From assembly GCF_000685235.1 (NCBI RefSeq), contig NZ_ARYH01000001.1, forward strand, positions 1,240,001-1,304,000: a stretch of 64,000 nt of DNA, in the 5' to 3' direction. The stretch is from Hyphomonas adhaerens MHS-3. Its GTDB lineage: Bacteria > Pseudomonadota > Alphaproteobacteria > Caulobacterales > Hyphomonadaceae. Shown here one piece after another: positions 16,968 through 25,091 of the stretch. A program made the translations under genes and the position numbers. A model generated the notes under the pieces. That model did not search any database. It saw only the letters and a program-made list of their open reading frames with translations, and was not told the origin of the DNA. Numbering within the stretch: the stretch's first letter is position 1; each line of letters opens with the position of its first letter.

Positions 16968-17768
16968 ATGAGACTGCGCATCGATCACACAACAGTCTAT
17001 AATTATGAAAAGGCGGCGGTCTATGCGCTGCATCAGGTGCGCAAGCGCCCGCACGACACGGATGCACAAACGGTAATGGCCTGGGAGCTGGTTCTGGATG
17101 GGGCCAAGCTCGAAGCGCAATATGTCGATCATCACGGCAATCATGTCGATCTCGTCTCCATCGAGCCGGACGCCAAACGCGTGTCGATTTCCTGCCAGGG
17201 CGAGGTTGAGACCCGCGACACAGCGGGCGTGTTGACCAATAACCGGATGGTCCCGCCCCTCTGGCTCTATCGCCGATTTACACCACTTACGAAGGTGGGG
17301 AAGGGCGTCCGCGGTCTCGTCTCCCAGTTGGGAAAGGACCCGGCACTCAATCTCGAAACGCTGCATGAATTGATGAACATGATTGCAGAGGCGGTCGTCT
17401 ATGACACCCAGCCGACCGGACCGAACACGACGGCCGAGGAGGCCCTCGAAATCGGTCATGGCGTTTGCCAGGATCATGCGCACGTCTTCGCGTCGGCGGC
17501 GCGGCTACTGGGGTTTCCGGCCCGGTATGTCGGCGGGTACATGATGATGCTGGACCGGGTCGATCAGGACGCAGGCCATGCCTGGGCGGAAGCCTGGGTC
17601 GAAGGGCTCGGGTGGGTCGGATTTGATGCGGCCAACCGGGTTTGTCCTGACGAACGGTACATTCAGGTTGCAACTGGGCTCGACTATCGCGAAGCTGGTC
17701 CGATGACAGGGGTCATGTATGGCGGTGAACGGGAGGTCCTCTCGGTCAATGTCCAGGTCCAACAATAA
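16968..17768 (+). CDS. Transglutaminase-like cysteine protease of the Anbu cluster
   Basis: A 266-residue protein with an N-terminal beta domain (about 1-100) and a papain-like transglutaminase core. The catalytic triad is intact: C167 in GHGVCQDHAHVF, H204 in AGHAWAEAW and D220 in GFDAANR. Members of this subfamily are predicted to cleave or transfer peptide bonds, here probably on the product of the neighbouring ATP-grasp ligase. No signal peptide, so it acts in the cytoplasm. 24 bases separate it from the Anbu gene. Confidence 0.88.
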   Translation: MRLRIDHTTVYNYEKAAVYALHQVRKRPHDTDAQTVMAWELVLDGAKLEAQYVDHHGNHVDLVSIEPDAKRVSISCQGEVETRDTAGVLTNNRMVPPLWLYRRFTPLTKVGKGVRGLVSQLGKDPALNLETLHELMNMIAEAVVYDTQPTGPNTTAEEALEIGHGVCQDHAHVFASAARLLGFPARYVGGYMMMLDRVDQDAGHAWAEAWVEGLGWVGFDAANRVCPDERYIQVATGLDYREAGPMTGVMYGGEREVLSVNVQVQQ

Positions 17769-17792
17769 CAAACGGGTCCGAAGGGGTTCTAA

Positions 17793-18542
17793 GTGACATA
17801 TTGCGTGGCGATGCGGCTCAACGCGGGGCTCATCTTCATGTCCGACACGCGCACGAACGCGGGCGTGGACAACATTTCCAAGTTCCGGAAGATGTTTACC
17901 TGGGAAGAACCGGGGGAGCGGGTGATTACCGTTCTCACGGCAGGGAATCTTGCAACGTCTCAGGCCGTCATCAGCGTTCTGGATGAACGGGCCAAAGCCC
18001 CAAAGGAACGCCGCCCCAGCCTGCTGGAAGCGCCGACCATGTTCCAGGTCGCCAATATAATTGGCGACACGCTCAAGGAAGTGATCAAGACGCAGAAGAT
18101 GACCGGCCCCGAATCGGAGGCCGATTATGGCGCGACAATGATTGTGGGGGGGCAGATCGCCGGAATTGGGCCGCGCCTTTTCCTGATTTACCCCGAAGGC
18201 AATTTCATCGAAGCCAGCGAAGAGACGCCTTTCTTTCAGATCGGCGAAACGAAGTATGGCCGGCCGATCCTTCTGCGGGCCTATGACCCTGATATGAGTT
18301 TTGAGGAGGCGATCAAGCTCCTCTACGTTTCCTTTGACTCGACATTGAAAGCGAACTTGTCCGTTGGCATGCCGCTGGATTTACAGGTGGTGGAGAAGGG
18401 GACGATGCGGGTCCGTCATAACCGGCGTATCGACGAGGACGATCCGTACTTCCAGACCGTTTCCAGCAGTTGGGGTGACGCCTTGAAACTCGCCTTCAAG
18501 TCGCTTCCGGATTTTTCGTTCGACAAGAAGGACGAAGCCTAG
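17793..18542 (+). CDS. Anbu, proteasome/HslV-like Ntn-hydrolase
   Basis: A 249-residue member of the Anbu (ancestral beta subunit) family of bacterial proteasome homologues. The protein begins MTYCVAMRLNAGLIFMSDTR, so Thr2 becomes the N-terminal nucleophile after Met removal; TNAGVDNISKFRKM and the YGRPIL segment are family traits. Anbu proteins form ring or helical assemblies; a physiological substrate is not established. GTG start, with a purine-rich GGGTCCGAAGGGG upstream. The stop codon overlaps that of the convergent RimK-like gene. Confidence 0.88.
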   Translation: MTYCVAMRLNAGLIFMSDTRTNAGVDNISKFRKMFTWEEPGERVITVLTAGNLATSQAVISVLDERAKAPKERRPSLLEAPTMFQVANIIGDTLKEVIKTQKMTGPESEADYGATMIVGGQIAGIGPRLFLIYPEGNFIEASEETPFFQIGETKYGRPILLRAYDPDMSFEEAIKLLYVSFDSTLKANLSVGMPLDLQVVEKGTMRVRHNRRIDEDDPYFQTVSSSWGDALKLAFKSLPDFSFDKKDEA

Positions 18543-19504
18543 GCGGTTGCCAGCCCGGGCGCGTATTCGCGGAAAAGCTTCTTGGCAAGCGCCACACGGC
18601 CTTCCGCATCCAGACCATCTGTATTTGCCGTGAGCGTTGCGTTCACCAGAGGCCGGATCCCCAGACGGTTGGCGATTTGAATGGCGAGGCCTGGGCGGGC
18701 ATTCAGTTCCAGAAGGAGCGGGCCCTTCTCCTTGTCGAGCACGATGTCGGCGCCAAGATAACCTAGTCCAGTCACCTCATAGGCCTTGGCGGCCATCAAC
18801 AGCATGGCGTCCCAATGGGGGACGGAGAGATTGCTGAGCGGATTGGCCGTGTCGGGGTGGATCTCCGTCGTCTTGCCATTCTGCATGCCGTGCAAAGTCC
18901 GGCCATTGACCAGATCGAGGCCGACGCCGACGCCGCCCTTGTGAAGGTTTGCCTTGCCGTCTGATTCTGCAGTTGGCAGGCGCACCATGGCGACGAAGGG
19001 AATACCGCGAAGGACGATGATACGGATGTCGGGAACGCCGCCGAAGCTGATCGGGTCGAAGACCTCGTCGAATTTGACGCGATACTCGATCATCGCCACG
19101 TCAGGCTGTCCCGAAAGGGAATACATACCGGACAGGACGTTGTTGACGTGGAATTTCAGGTCCTCGAACAGCGCACGTTGTCCATTGGACCGACGCCATC
19201 CGCCCCGCATGGGGCCGAGAATGACCTGAATACCATTCCCCTGGGAGCCGTTGGCTGGCTTGATGACGCAGCCGTCCGGTTTATCGAGCAGCTTGTCCAA
19301 ATTCCTCATATCCAGAGGATTGCGGATCAGGCCGTAGAGTTCCGGTGTCGGAATATTTGCCTCGATGGCAAGGCGTTTGGTTTCGGTCTTGTCGTTGACC
19401 AGCCGCATCAGTCGGCGTGGATTGAGGTCATTCACAAGGCGAAGGTTTCGCTCATTGATACCGAGCAGACCGGCCTTGCGCAGGGCAACCCAGGTCCCGA
19501 TCAT
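18539..19504 (-). CDS. RimK-like ATP-grasp ligase (alpha-L-glutamate ligase-related)
   Basis: A 321-residue ATP-grasp enzyme related to RimK, which adds glutamate to protein or peptide C-termini. Visible: the KPANGSQGNGIQVIL nucleotide loop, the LGADIVLDKEKGPLLLELNARPGLAIQIANR metal-binding block (split here only for description), and FVAMVRLPTAESDGKANLH. The start is the ATG at 19504 overlapping the stop of the 7TM gene; the frame is open further but inside that gene. Family knowledge places it in a conserved trio with a 7TM inactive transglutaminase and a retropepsin-like protein. Substrate unknown. Confidence 0.85.
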   Translation of the reverse strand: MIGTWVALRKAGLLGINERNLRLVNDLNPRRLMRLVNDKTETKRLAIEANIPTPELYGLIRNPLDMRNLDKLLDKPDGCVIKPANGSQGNGIQVILGPMRGGWRRSNGQRALFEDLKFHVNNVLSGMYSLSGQPDVAMIEYRVKFDEVFDPISFGGVPDIRIIVLRGIPFVAMVRLPTAESDGKANLHKGGVGVGLDLVNGRTLHGMQNGKTTEIHPDTANPLSNLSVPHWDAMLLMAAKAYEVTGLGYLGADIVLDKEKGPLLLELNARPGLAIQIANRLGIRPLVNATLTANTDGLDAEGRVALAKKLFREYAPGLATA

Positions 19505-21036
19505 TTTTCTGCCTGCTTGGCCAGTTCGCGGAAGCGGATGATCTCGCTGACGCGCAATCCGGTATACTTGCCCATCAGCAGGCAAGCCGCCATCAGGATC
19601 AGGAGCAGTTCAGGGAAACTGAACAGCAGGTATTCGATGTGCTTGTTCGTCATCACCAGATAGGACAGCGAGGCCACAAGCAACGAGCCGGCACCGGCCT
19701 TGATTGCATCCTCGGCGGAATACTCCTCCCACATGATAGACATGCGTTCGATGGTCATGGTCAGGATGACCATCGGGAACAGCGAGATCGAAAGCCCCAT
19801 GCGCATGTTGGCGCTGTTGAAGACTTGCGCGATGACCGCCATGCAGATCACGATGAAGATCAGCACGACTGCGAGCCGCGGGACCAATAACAATCGGAGT
19901 TTTTCCAGATAGAAGCGCATGGCAAGGCCCAGCGCGACCAGCATGGTGAAGAGGATCAGGCCGTTCAACAGGGCTGTCTCCCGGAAGGCGATACCGATCA
20001 GGATCGGCATGAAGGTGCCGAGTGTTTCAATCCCGATGAACTGGCGCATGAAGACCAGCAGGACAATGCCGGCCGGAATCGTGATCAGAACCTGATAAAC
20101 GAGCTGTGTGGTGACGGGCAGGCGGTCGAAGCTGAACAGTTCCACCGGGGTACGATCCGCGCGGGCAGCTTTCCGCATGACGTCGGAGGCGGAAGAATCG
20201 ATCGGCTGGATCGAGACCTGCGGTTCGAAGTCAAACACGCCGTCGGCGCGGATCATTTCTTCCGCCCCGTACCAGATCGTGAAGAATTCCTTCGGATCGG
20301 CGCCAATGAAGTAGCGCTTGTCGCGTCCGTCGACGTGGTACTCCAGCCAGTGCTGCACTTCCGTGCGGCGTCTGGCTTCGTCGAGGTAAACGCCATTGGC
20401 CACACGTGCGCGGATGCCCTGGCTTTGAAGGGCTTCAGCTGCGAGCGTCAGGCGGTTGAGCGGCGGCGGCAGGACGGGGAGAAGCGCCTCGATTTCGTCG
20501 GCGTCTTTCTGGACGAAGATTTCCTGAAGGATCAATTCTGCAAGCGAGTCGTCGTCTGCTGAACGCCGACGCATGTCCGAGGACCAGACAAGGAAGGCCT
20601 GGCGTTCCAGGTCATTCAGCGATTCCGGTGGCTCGCGATCTGCTGGCCGGTGCATTTCCGCGGGCAGGGGAGAGCGCTCAGTTTCCCCCTCCAGGCGGGC
20701 CCTGTAGCGCAACACCTTGCGGTCATTTGGATAGCGATAGGTCCAGATCGCCTTGCGGCCGTTGTCATTGGCCGTTTCGAGGCGCAACCCGAATGCGCCA
20801 TTGTAAAATTGTTCCTGCGAGACGCGCCGTGTGTCGCTGTTGGACGGGATGAACGTTTCGATCCGGACCGGCTGGTTGGCGGTGTCAAAATCAAGATAGA
20901 TCTCGAAATCCCAGGTTGTCGTCTGGGTGCCCGGCGTGAGCGGGTAATTGTACTGGAATACCTTGATGCCGAAGATCGTCAGGGCGATCGCGGTCAGCAC
21001 AAGGGCCAGAAGGCGGGTGTGGAAAGTACTAGTCAC
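19501..21036 (-). CDS. Inactive transglutaminase fused to seven transmembrane helices
   Basis: A 511-residue membrane protein. Order: a signal-anchor helix (residues 10-30, LLALVLTAIALTIFGIKVF), a large extracytoplasmic part (about 35-275) with a transglutaminase-like fold that lacks the catalytic Cys (SQGIRARVANGVYL and HWLEYHV remain recognisable), then about seven hydrophobic helices from residue 285 to 490. The start is GTG at 21036, overlapping the protease gene by 8 bases. The periplasmic domain may bind a peptide made by or presented to the RimK-like ligase encoded next; this is inference from gene linkage. Confidence 0.82.
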   Translation of the reverse strand: MTSTFHTRLLALVLTAIALTIFGIKVFQYNYPLTPGTQTTTWDFEIYLDFDTANQPVRIETFIPSNSDTRRVSQEQFYNGAFGLRLETANDNGRKAIWTYRYPNDRKVLRYRARLEGETERSPLPAEMHRPADREPPESLNDLERQAFLVWSSDMRRRSADDDSLAELILQEIFVQKDADEIEALLPVLPPPLNRLTLAAEALQSQGIRARVANGVYLDEARRRTEVQHWLEYHVDGRDKRYFIGADPKEFFTIWYGAEEMIRADGVFDFEPQVSIQPIDSSASDVMRKAARADRTPVELFSFDRLPVTTQLVYQVLITIPAGIVLLVFMRQFIGIETLGTFMPILIGIAFRETALLNGLILFTMLVALGLAMRFYLEKLRLLLVPRLAVVLIFIVICMAVIAQVFNSANMRMGLSISLFPMVILTMTIERMSIMWEEYSAEDAIKAGAGSLLVASLSYLVMTNKHIEYLLFSFPELLLILMAACLLMGKYTGLRVSEIIRFRELAKQAEK

Positions 21037-21553
21037 GCTCAGGTACGTTACATTCGTCGTCAGCGATAAAGGTCGATGCGGAATCGACCAGAACGCGGGA
21101 CGCGAGGAATTCGCGGCCAATGAGGATGTCGTATTCAAAGTCCTCGCGGTCGGCAAGATTGACTTCAGCCAGACCCCGAACGCCTCCGACACAAATCGGC
21201 AGGTGAATCACGGGCCGCCGAATGGTCCCGCCGGTCTTCAGCTTGATCAGGGCAAACCGCCGGACATCCTGATCATAGCGCACAGTCCGGCCGTTCTTGC
21301 CGCGCAGCCGAAAGGTCACCCAGTCGTCCTTGCCGGACTTCTTGTAGACTTTCACATCGCGCCCATAGACCGAGGAGGAATCAGCGCCGGTGTCAAGTTT
21401 TCCTTTCATTTCAAGGCCTAACTTGCCGACGTGGACATCTTCGACAAAGCCCAGAACTGTCATGTCTTCGCGCCCGTCACGTTCGGCCAGGGCCGGTCCG
21501 GGGACCAGAGCCAGAGCGAGGGCGGCATAGATTGGCAGTCTCAACAGTTTCAC
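21029..21553 (-). CDS. Exported retropepsin-like protein (RimB / 'ATP-dependent zinc protease' family)
   Basis: A 174-residue protein with a signal peptide (hydrophobic residues 4-18, likely cut after ALA at 23) and a retropepsin fold: the active-site motif is LDTGADSS with D54, and DILIGREFL near the end is the matching second motif. The family is annotated as a zinc protease, but the DTG motif points to an aspartic peptidase; RimB of pseudomonads belongs here and acts with RimK. GTG start at 21553, with AAGGAGGGG upstream. First gene of a trio linked by 8- and 4-base overlaps. Confidence 0.83.
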   Translation of the reverse strand: MKLLRLPIYAALALALVPGPALAERDGREDMTVLGFVEDVHVGKLGLEMKGKLDTGADSSSVYGRDVKVYKKSGKDDWVTFRLRGKNGRTVRYDQDVRRFALIKLKTGGTIRRPVIHLPICVGGVRGLAEVNLADREDFEYDILIGREFLASRVLVDSASTFIADDECNVPERD

Positions 21554-21906
21554 GGGGGGACCCCTCCTTCCTGAGCTGTCGCGCGGCTGTCGCCTTAGCA
21601 TGCGGTTGAGTGCAACGATAGACATTCTGCTCGGCGCAGAGACGCGGCACAAACACCAGATTCATGGCGAAAAATGGACATGAACTGCCAGTGCGTTCAC
21701 CAAGCTGTCCGTCTCCCTTTTGCTGGCATTATTAACCCGCACCAGGCTTGGGAGTTCCGCCAGTCACCTTCCTGCTCCTGTCATCCCGGGAAGGCGTTCA
21801 GTTTATGTGTGCAGTCGTCAATTGTTTCACCGTCGACTTCTGTCCTTACCGCCATGCAGGAATGGCCTGTTGGGCGCGTTGAAACGCCCTCAGGACTGAA
21901 GGCAGA
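21554..21906. other. Intergenic region, 353 bases, no gene seen
   Basis: Lies between the start of the minus-strand protease trio (21553) and the end of the minus-strand PLP enzyme gene (21907). It should hold the trio's promoter; GGAAGGAGGGG at about 21560-21575 (minus strand) is its ribosome site. A small GGGCG/CGCCC inverted repeat near 21870-21890 may close the upstream operon. A plus-strand open frame from 21674 runs into the PLP gene antisense and has no coding character. Confidence 0.5.
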
Positions 21907-23190
21907 TCAGGCTGAAACGGGGAAAACGGGCCATGTGTCGACGATCGCGCCGTCCTCATAGACGGCGATGTCGCCGAACTGCAGGAAAACCGCTTCGCTT
22001 TGCTGCGGGCGGAAGAAAACAAATTCGTCAGGCTGGATCGACAGTTCCGGGCCGCCATTCAGCATTTCCTGGTTCGAGGAACGCCCGAAGGTCTTGTTGT
22101 ATTCGAGGCCGGGTGGGTCGACAGGATCGGCCAGCCAGTGCCCGCCATGAATGAAGACGGTCTTTTTTGAATTGGGATTCCAGGCTGAAGCGGCCCCGCT
22201 GGCGAATTCGAGGCCGGGCAGGCGGGTCTTGTCCAAGGACTTGATCACCGGGGTCGCGATAAAGCTGGCAGGCTGGTGAGGTTCCAGAAGCTCTGTGTCG
22301 AAATGCGTTGGCTTCACAAGACAAGACCCCGCCGAAACCTCGTTCGCAATGTCGGTGGATTGGTAATAGCGGTAAGTCGGACTGCCAGCCGCGTTCCGGG
22401 TCAGGCCCGACATCCTGTCTGCGCCGATCAGGGATGTCGCCTGTTCCAGAGCGGACGTATAAGTGTTCCACGCACTTTTCAGCGCCTTGTCTCGCCAGCC
22501 GAGCGTCGTCGGCAGGGAGGGGATATGCGGCTCATACCCCATGAATCCGCGAAATTCGAGATTCGGGTTTGCCTCGATTGCTTCAATGGTTGCGCCGAGT
22601 TCCGGGCCGGGCTCGAAGCCGCCCCGGTGCAGGCCAACATCGAGTTCGAGGACGATTTTCAGCGTGCGCCCGATATCGGACGCAAGAGAGCGATACATGT
22701 CCAACCGGGCGGGTGTATCGATCAGCCATTGAACGTTTTCGGCGGCATTGCTGGCGTCAGCTGGAAGTGTATCGAAATAGTGCCGGGCTGCGTACACCGG
22801 TAGCGGCTTTCCCAGAAGCTGGTCGGCGTCCGGCATGTCGATCGACAATTTCGACAACATGGGCTGGTTGAACGTCATCAGCCGGTTGGTGCCGGAAAGG
22901 TCCCGGATGTGGGAAAGGAGTCCGATCGAGGGCAGGGACTTGGCAACGATGCGGTAGCCCATGCCGGCGGGCAGGTGGGTCTTCAGCGTCCGTACATTGT
23001 CCGAGAGGCGCGCTTTATCGATCACCAGGGTCGGCCAGGCGATCCCGGCGCCGATCAGGGCGGCCTGAACGCTGAGGAAGTATGGATCACGTGGCCCACT
23101 ATGGTCATGGGGTTTGTTCATCAGGACAGCTCCTCCGGCGGCGACGGCGGCGCCGCCCAGAAACAGGGTACGGCGCGATAATTCAGGCAT
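21907..23190 (-). CDS. Exported PLP enzyme, D-serine dehydratase/D-threonine aldolase (DSD1) family
   Basis: A 427-residue fold-type III PLP protein. The alanine-racemase-like barrel begins at about residue 50; the presumed Schiff-base Lys is in YRIVAKSLPS, followed by strands NPNLEFRGFMGYEPH typical of the DSD1 family. A C-terminal D-threonine aldolase-like domain has HGGHWLADP, a likely metal site. The N-terminus (SRRTLFLGGAAVAAGGAVLM) is a Tat-type signal, fitting export of a folded cofactor enzyme. It overlaps the flavoenzyme gene by 8 bases. Exact substrate is open: a D-beta-hydroxy amino acid is likely from the family. Confidence 0.82.
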   Translation of the reverse strand: MPELSRRTLFLGGAAVAAGGAVLMNKPHDHSGPRDPYFLSVQAALIGAGIAWPTLVIDKARLSDNVRTLKTHLPAGMGYRIVAKSLPSIGLLSHIRDLSGTNRLMTFNQPMLSKLSIDMPDADQLLGKPLPVYAARHYFDTLPADASNAAENVQWLIDTPARLDMYRSLASDIGRTLKIVLELDVGLHRGGFEPGPELGATIEAIEANPNLEFRGFMGYEPHIPSLPTTLGWRDKALKSAWNTYTSALEQATSLIGADRMSGLTRNAAGSPTYRYYQSTDIANEVSAGSCLVKPTHFDTELLEPHQPASFIATPVIKSLDKTRLPGLEFASGAASAWNPNSKKTVFIHGGHWLADPVDPPGLEYNKTFGRSSNQEMLNGGPELSIQPDEFVFFRPQQSEAVFLQFGDIAVYEDGAIVDTWPVFPVSA

Positions 23191-24607
23191 CGAAGTCTAC
23201 TCCGAACAGGTGCGCAAGATGCGGGTTCAGGAACTTCCCTTCCGGATCCAGCGACGCGCGCAGGTCAAGGAAGTTCTGGAAGTCCGGATAGAGGGAGATC
23301 AACTCTTCTTTCCCGAGGGAGTGCAGCTTTCCCCAGTGCGGACGGCCGCCATGGGCACGATGAATGGGTTCAAGAGCGGAGAAGAAATAATCGTAGGGCT
23401 CATCCACAGCGGCGTGTGTGGCGATCGACATGCGCGGGCCATCATTGAACGGACTTAGCCACGCGTCGTCTGGTGCCGTAATGCGGATTTCCATTGGGAA
23501 GAACGTGTCGTTCCGGGATTCGAGCGCCGCGATGATCTCGCGCAGGCAAGTCAGGCCATTCTCGAGCGGGATATGGTATTCCATCTCGTTGAATTTGGTC
23601 GGCCGGGCCGTAGCAAGCAGCTTCCAGTAGGCATCGGAGCTTTCTTCAATCAGGCCTTTCGGAAGGCTTCCGGCGGCGATCCGTTCACGCAGCCAGGTGG
23701 ACCAGCCAAATACATCGCGCAGTTGCTTAAGTCCGGCGAGCGTGTCTTCATCCTCGTCCGGGACCCGGCCTGTTACCTCCCCCTCAAAGATATCGTGGGA
23801 AATTCCGGCGGCATATCCGGTGAAGGGAAAATAGTAGAATTCGAAATTCCGGTGTTGCTGCGAGAGGTCCATGACCTGATCAAGAAGCGTGTCCAGCTTT
23901 TCGACCCAGACCCGGCGTTTCAAATTGTAGGTCGGCACACAGTTCAATGTGTATTGCGTGATGACGCCCAGTGCGCCGAGCGATACCCGGCCTGCCATGA
24001 ACAGGTCCGGGTCTGAGGCGGCGGAGACATCGCGGGCCGTGCCATCTGCCAGCATAATGCGGAAACCTTCGATGTGCGCATGAAGGGGTTGGAGTGTCCG
24101 GCCGGTGCCGTGCGTCGAGGTTGAGAAAGACCCGGCCAGCGTCTGCACATCCACGTCCGGGAGGTTCTGCAGTGCGAGACCGGCGCCATCCAGCTCACGT
24201 GCCGCCTGCCGGATACGGGTGCCAGCGCCGATCGTGGCTGTTCCTGTCGCGGCGTCAGCTGAGATCAGGCCCGAGAAGCGGCTGGCATCCACAATCATGT
24301 GTTCGGACGGGACGAGGCCGGTGAAAGAGTGTCCACTGCCAACGGGGCGGACGCGGCGCGCTTCGGCAAGGGCATTGGCGAGGTCTGCTTCGCTGGCAGG
24401 CACGGCGATCTGCTTTGGTGTGGATTGCTGGATCCCGGACCAGTTTGTCCATGCGACTTCGCCCTCTGGAGCAGGGGGTAAGCCCGGATCGTATCCGTCA
24501 CGCGTGAAGTCCTTCATGCTCCAACGCGCGTATTGGACGCCGGGGATCGCGACGGCGGCAGCCAGCCCTGCGGTTCCGAGCAGCACGGCCCGGCGTGTGG
24601 TGCTCAT
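23183..24607 (-). CDS. Exported FAD-linked D-arabinono-1,4-lactone oxidase-like dehydrogenase
   Basis: A 474-residue flavoprotein. The FAD-binding domain shows RPVGSGHSFTGLV, where the His is the usual covalent flavin site, and the C-terminal ALO domain shows RPHWGKLHSL, the HWxK motif of aldonolactone oxidoreductases. The N-terminus (TTRRAVLLGTAGLAAAVAI) is Tat-like. Plant and some bacterial relatives pass electrons to cytochrome c, and a cytochrome c gene overlaps this start by 4 bases, so a dehydrogenase using that cytochrome is inferred. The sugar or polyol substrate is not known. Confidence 0.83.
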   Translation of the reverse strand: MSTTRRAVLLGTAGLAAAVAIPGVQYARWSMKDFTRDGYDPGLPPAPEGEVAWTNWSGIQQSTPKQIAVPASEADLANALAEARRVRPVGSGHSFTGLVPSEHMIVDASRFSGLISADAATGTATIGAGTRIRQAARELDGAGLALQNLPDVDVQTLAGSFSTSTHGTGRTLQPLHAHIEGFRIMLADGTARDVSAASDPDLFMAGRVSLGALGVITQYTLNCVPTYNLKRRVWVEKLDTLLDQVMDLSQQHRNFEFYYFPFTGYAAGISHDIFEGEVTGRVPDEDEDTLAGLKQLRDVFGWSTWLRERIAAGSLPKGLIEESSDAYWKLLATARPTKFNEMEYHIPLENGLTCLREIIAALESRNDTFFPMEIRITAPDDAWLSPFNDGPRMSIATHAAVDEPYDYFFSALEPIHRAHGGRPHWGKLHSLGKEELISLYPDFQNFLDLRASLDPEGKFLNPHLAHLFGVDFDA

Positions 24608-24990
24608 GACTGACCCTCCGTTGCCATGAATTCGATGAGCGCCCGGAAGTCATCGTCTGTGCAGTCCGGGCAGTATCCCATGGAAGGCATCGTACCGCGT
24701 CCCGAATGAATTGAGGCGATCAATCCATCCATGCCGCGCTGGTCGATACGCGGCGCCCAGGCCGCAGAATGGCCTGTCAGCGGGGCGCCAAGCCCGTTCA
24801 GCGCGTGGCAAGCGCGACAGGACCGGTCATAGATCGCGGCAAGGTCCGGGTCGGAGGGCACGAGTGATTCGGCGAGGGCAATGTGTCGGGCGTCAGGCTC
24901 GACAATCTCAGGCGTGGAACTCCCGATCGCGCCGCGGGAACAGGCGCAAACGCATGCCAGCAGCAGCGTTGCTGAGAATATCCTCACCAT
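24604..24990 (-). CDS. Small c-type cytochrome, probably membrane-anchored
   Basis: A 128-residue monohaem class I cytochrome c. The haem motif CRACH is at residues 58-62, and a Met in the TMPSMGYCPDC stretch can be the sixth ligand. The N-terminus (MVRIFSATLLLACVCACS) is a signal sequence with one or more lipobox-like Cys residues, so it may be a lipoprotein. It is the first gene of a three-gene operon and probably takes electrons from the flavoenzyme encoded next, passing them to the respiratory chain. The stop overlaps the next start (ATGA). Confidence 0.85.
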   Translation of the reverse strand: MVRIFSATLLLACVCACSRGAIGSSTPEIVEPDARHIALAESLVPSDPDLAAIYDRSCRACHALNGLGAPLTGHSAAWAPRIDQRGMDGLIASIHSGRGTMPSMGYCPDCTDDDFRALIEFMATEGQS

Positions 24991-25023
24991 TTGTCTCCCC
25001 GTCCGTTGCCCGGATCGTATTTA

Positions 25024-25039
25024 GATAGCAAGTGCTATC
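25024..25039. promoter_or_regulatory. Perfect 16-bp palindrome upstream of the cytochrome operon (candidate operator)
   Basis: GATAGCAAGTGCTATC consists of two 7-base arms around AG. It lies 34 bases upstream of the cytochrome c start (minus strand) in a short AT-richer gap, the usual place for a repressor or activator site such as a TetR- or GntR-type dimer. No regulator gene for it is encoded nearby. The gap 24991-25091 otherwise holds no gene. Confidence 0.5.
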
Positions 25040-25091
25040 ATTACAGGATACATCAGAATGAGTCTATCTTGGAACGATCAGATTATCGACG

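Noticed and set aside
21674-21961. Plus-strand open frame of 95 codons
   Set aside because: No ribosome site, Cys/Ser-rich random composition, and its 3' part is antisense to the PLP enzyme gene.
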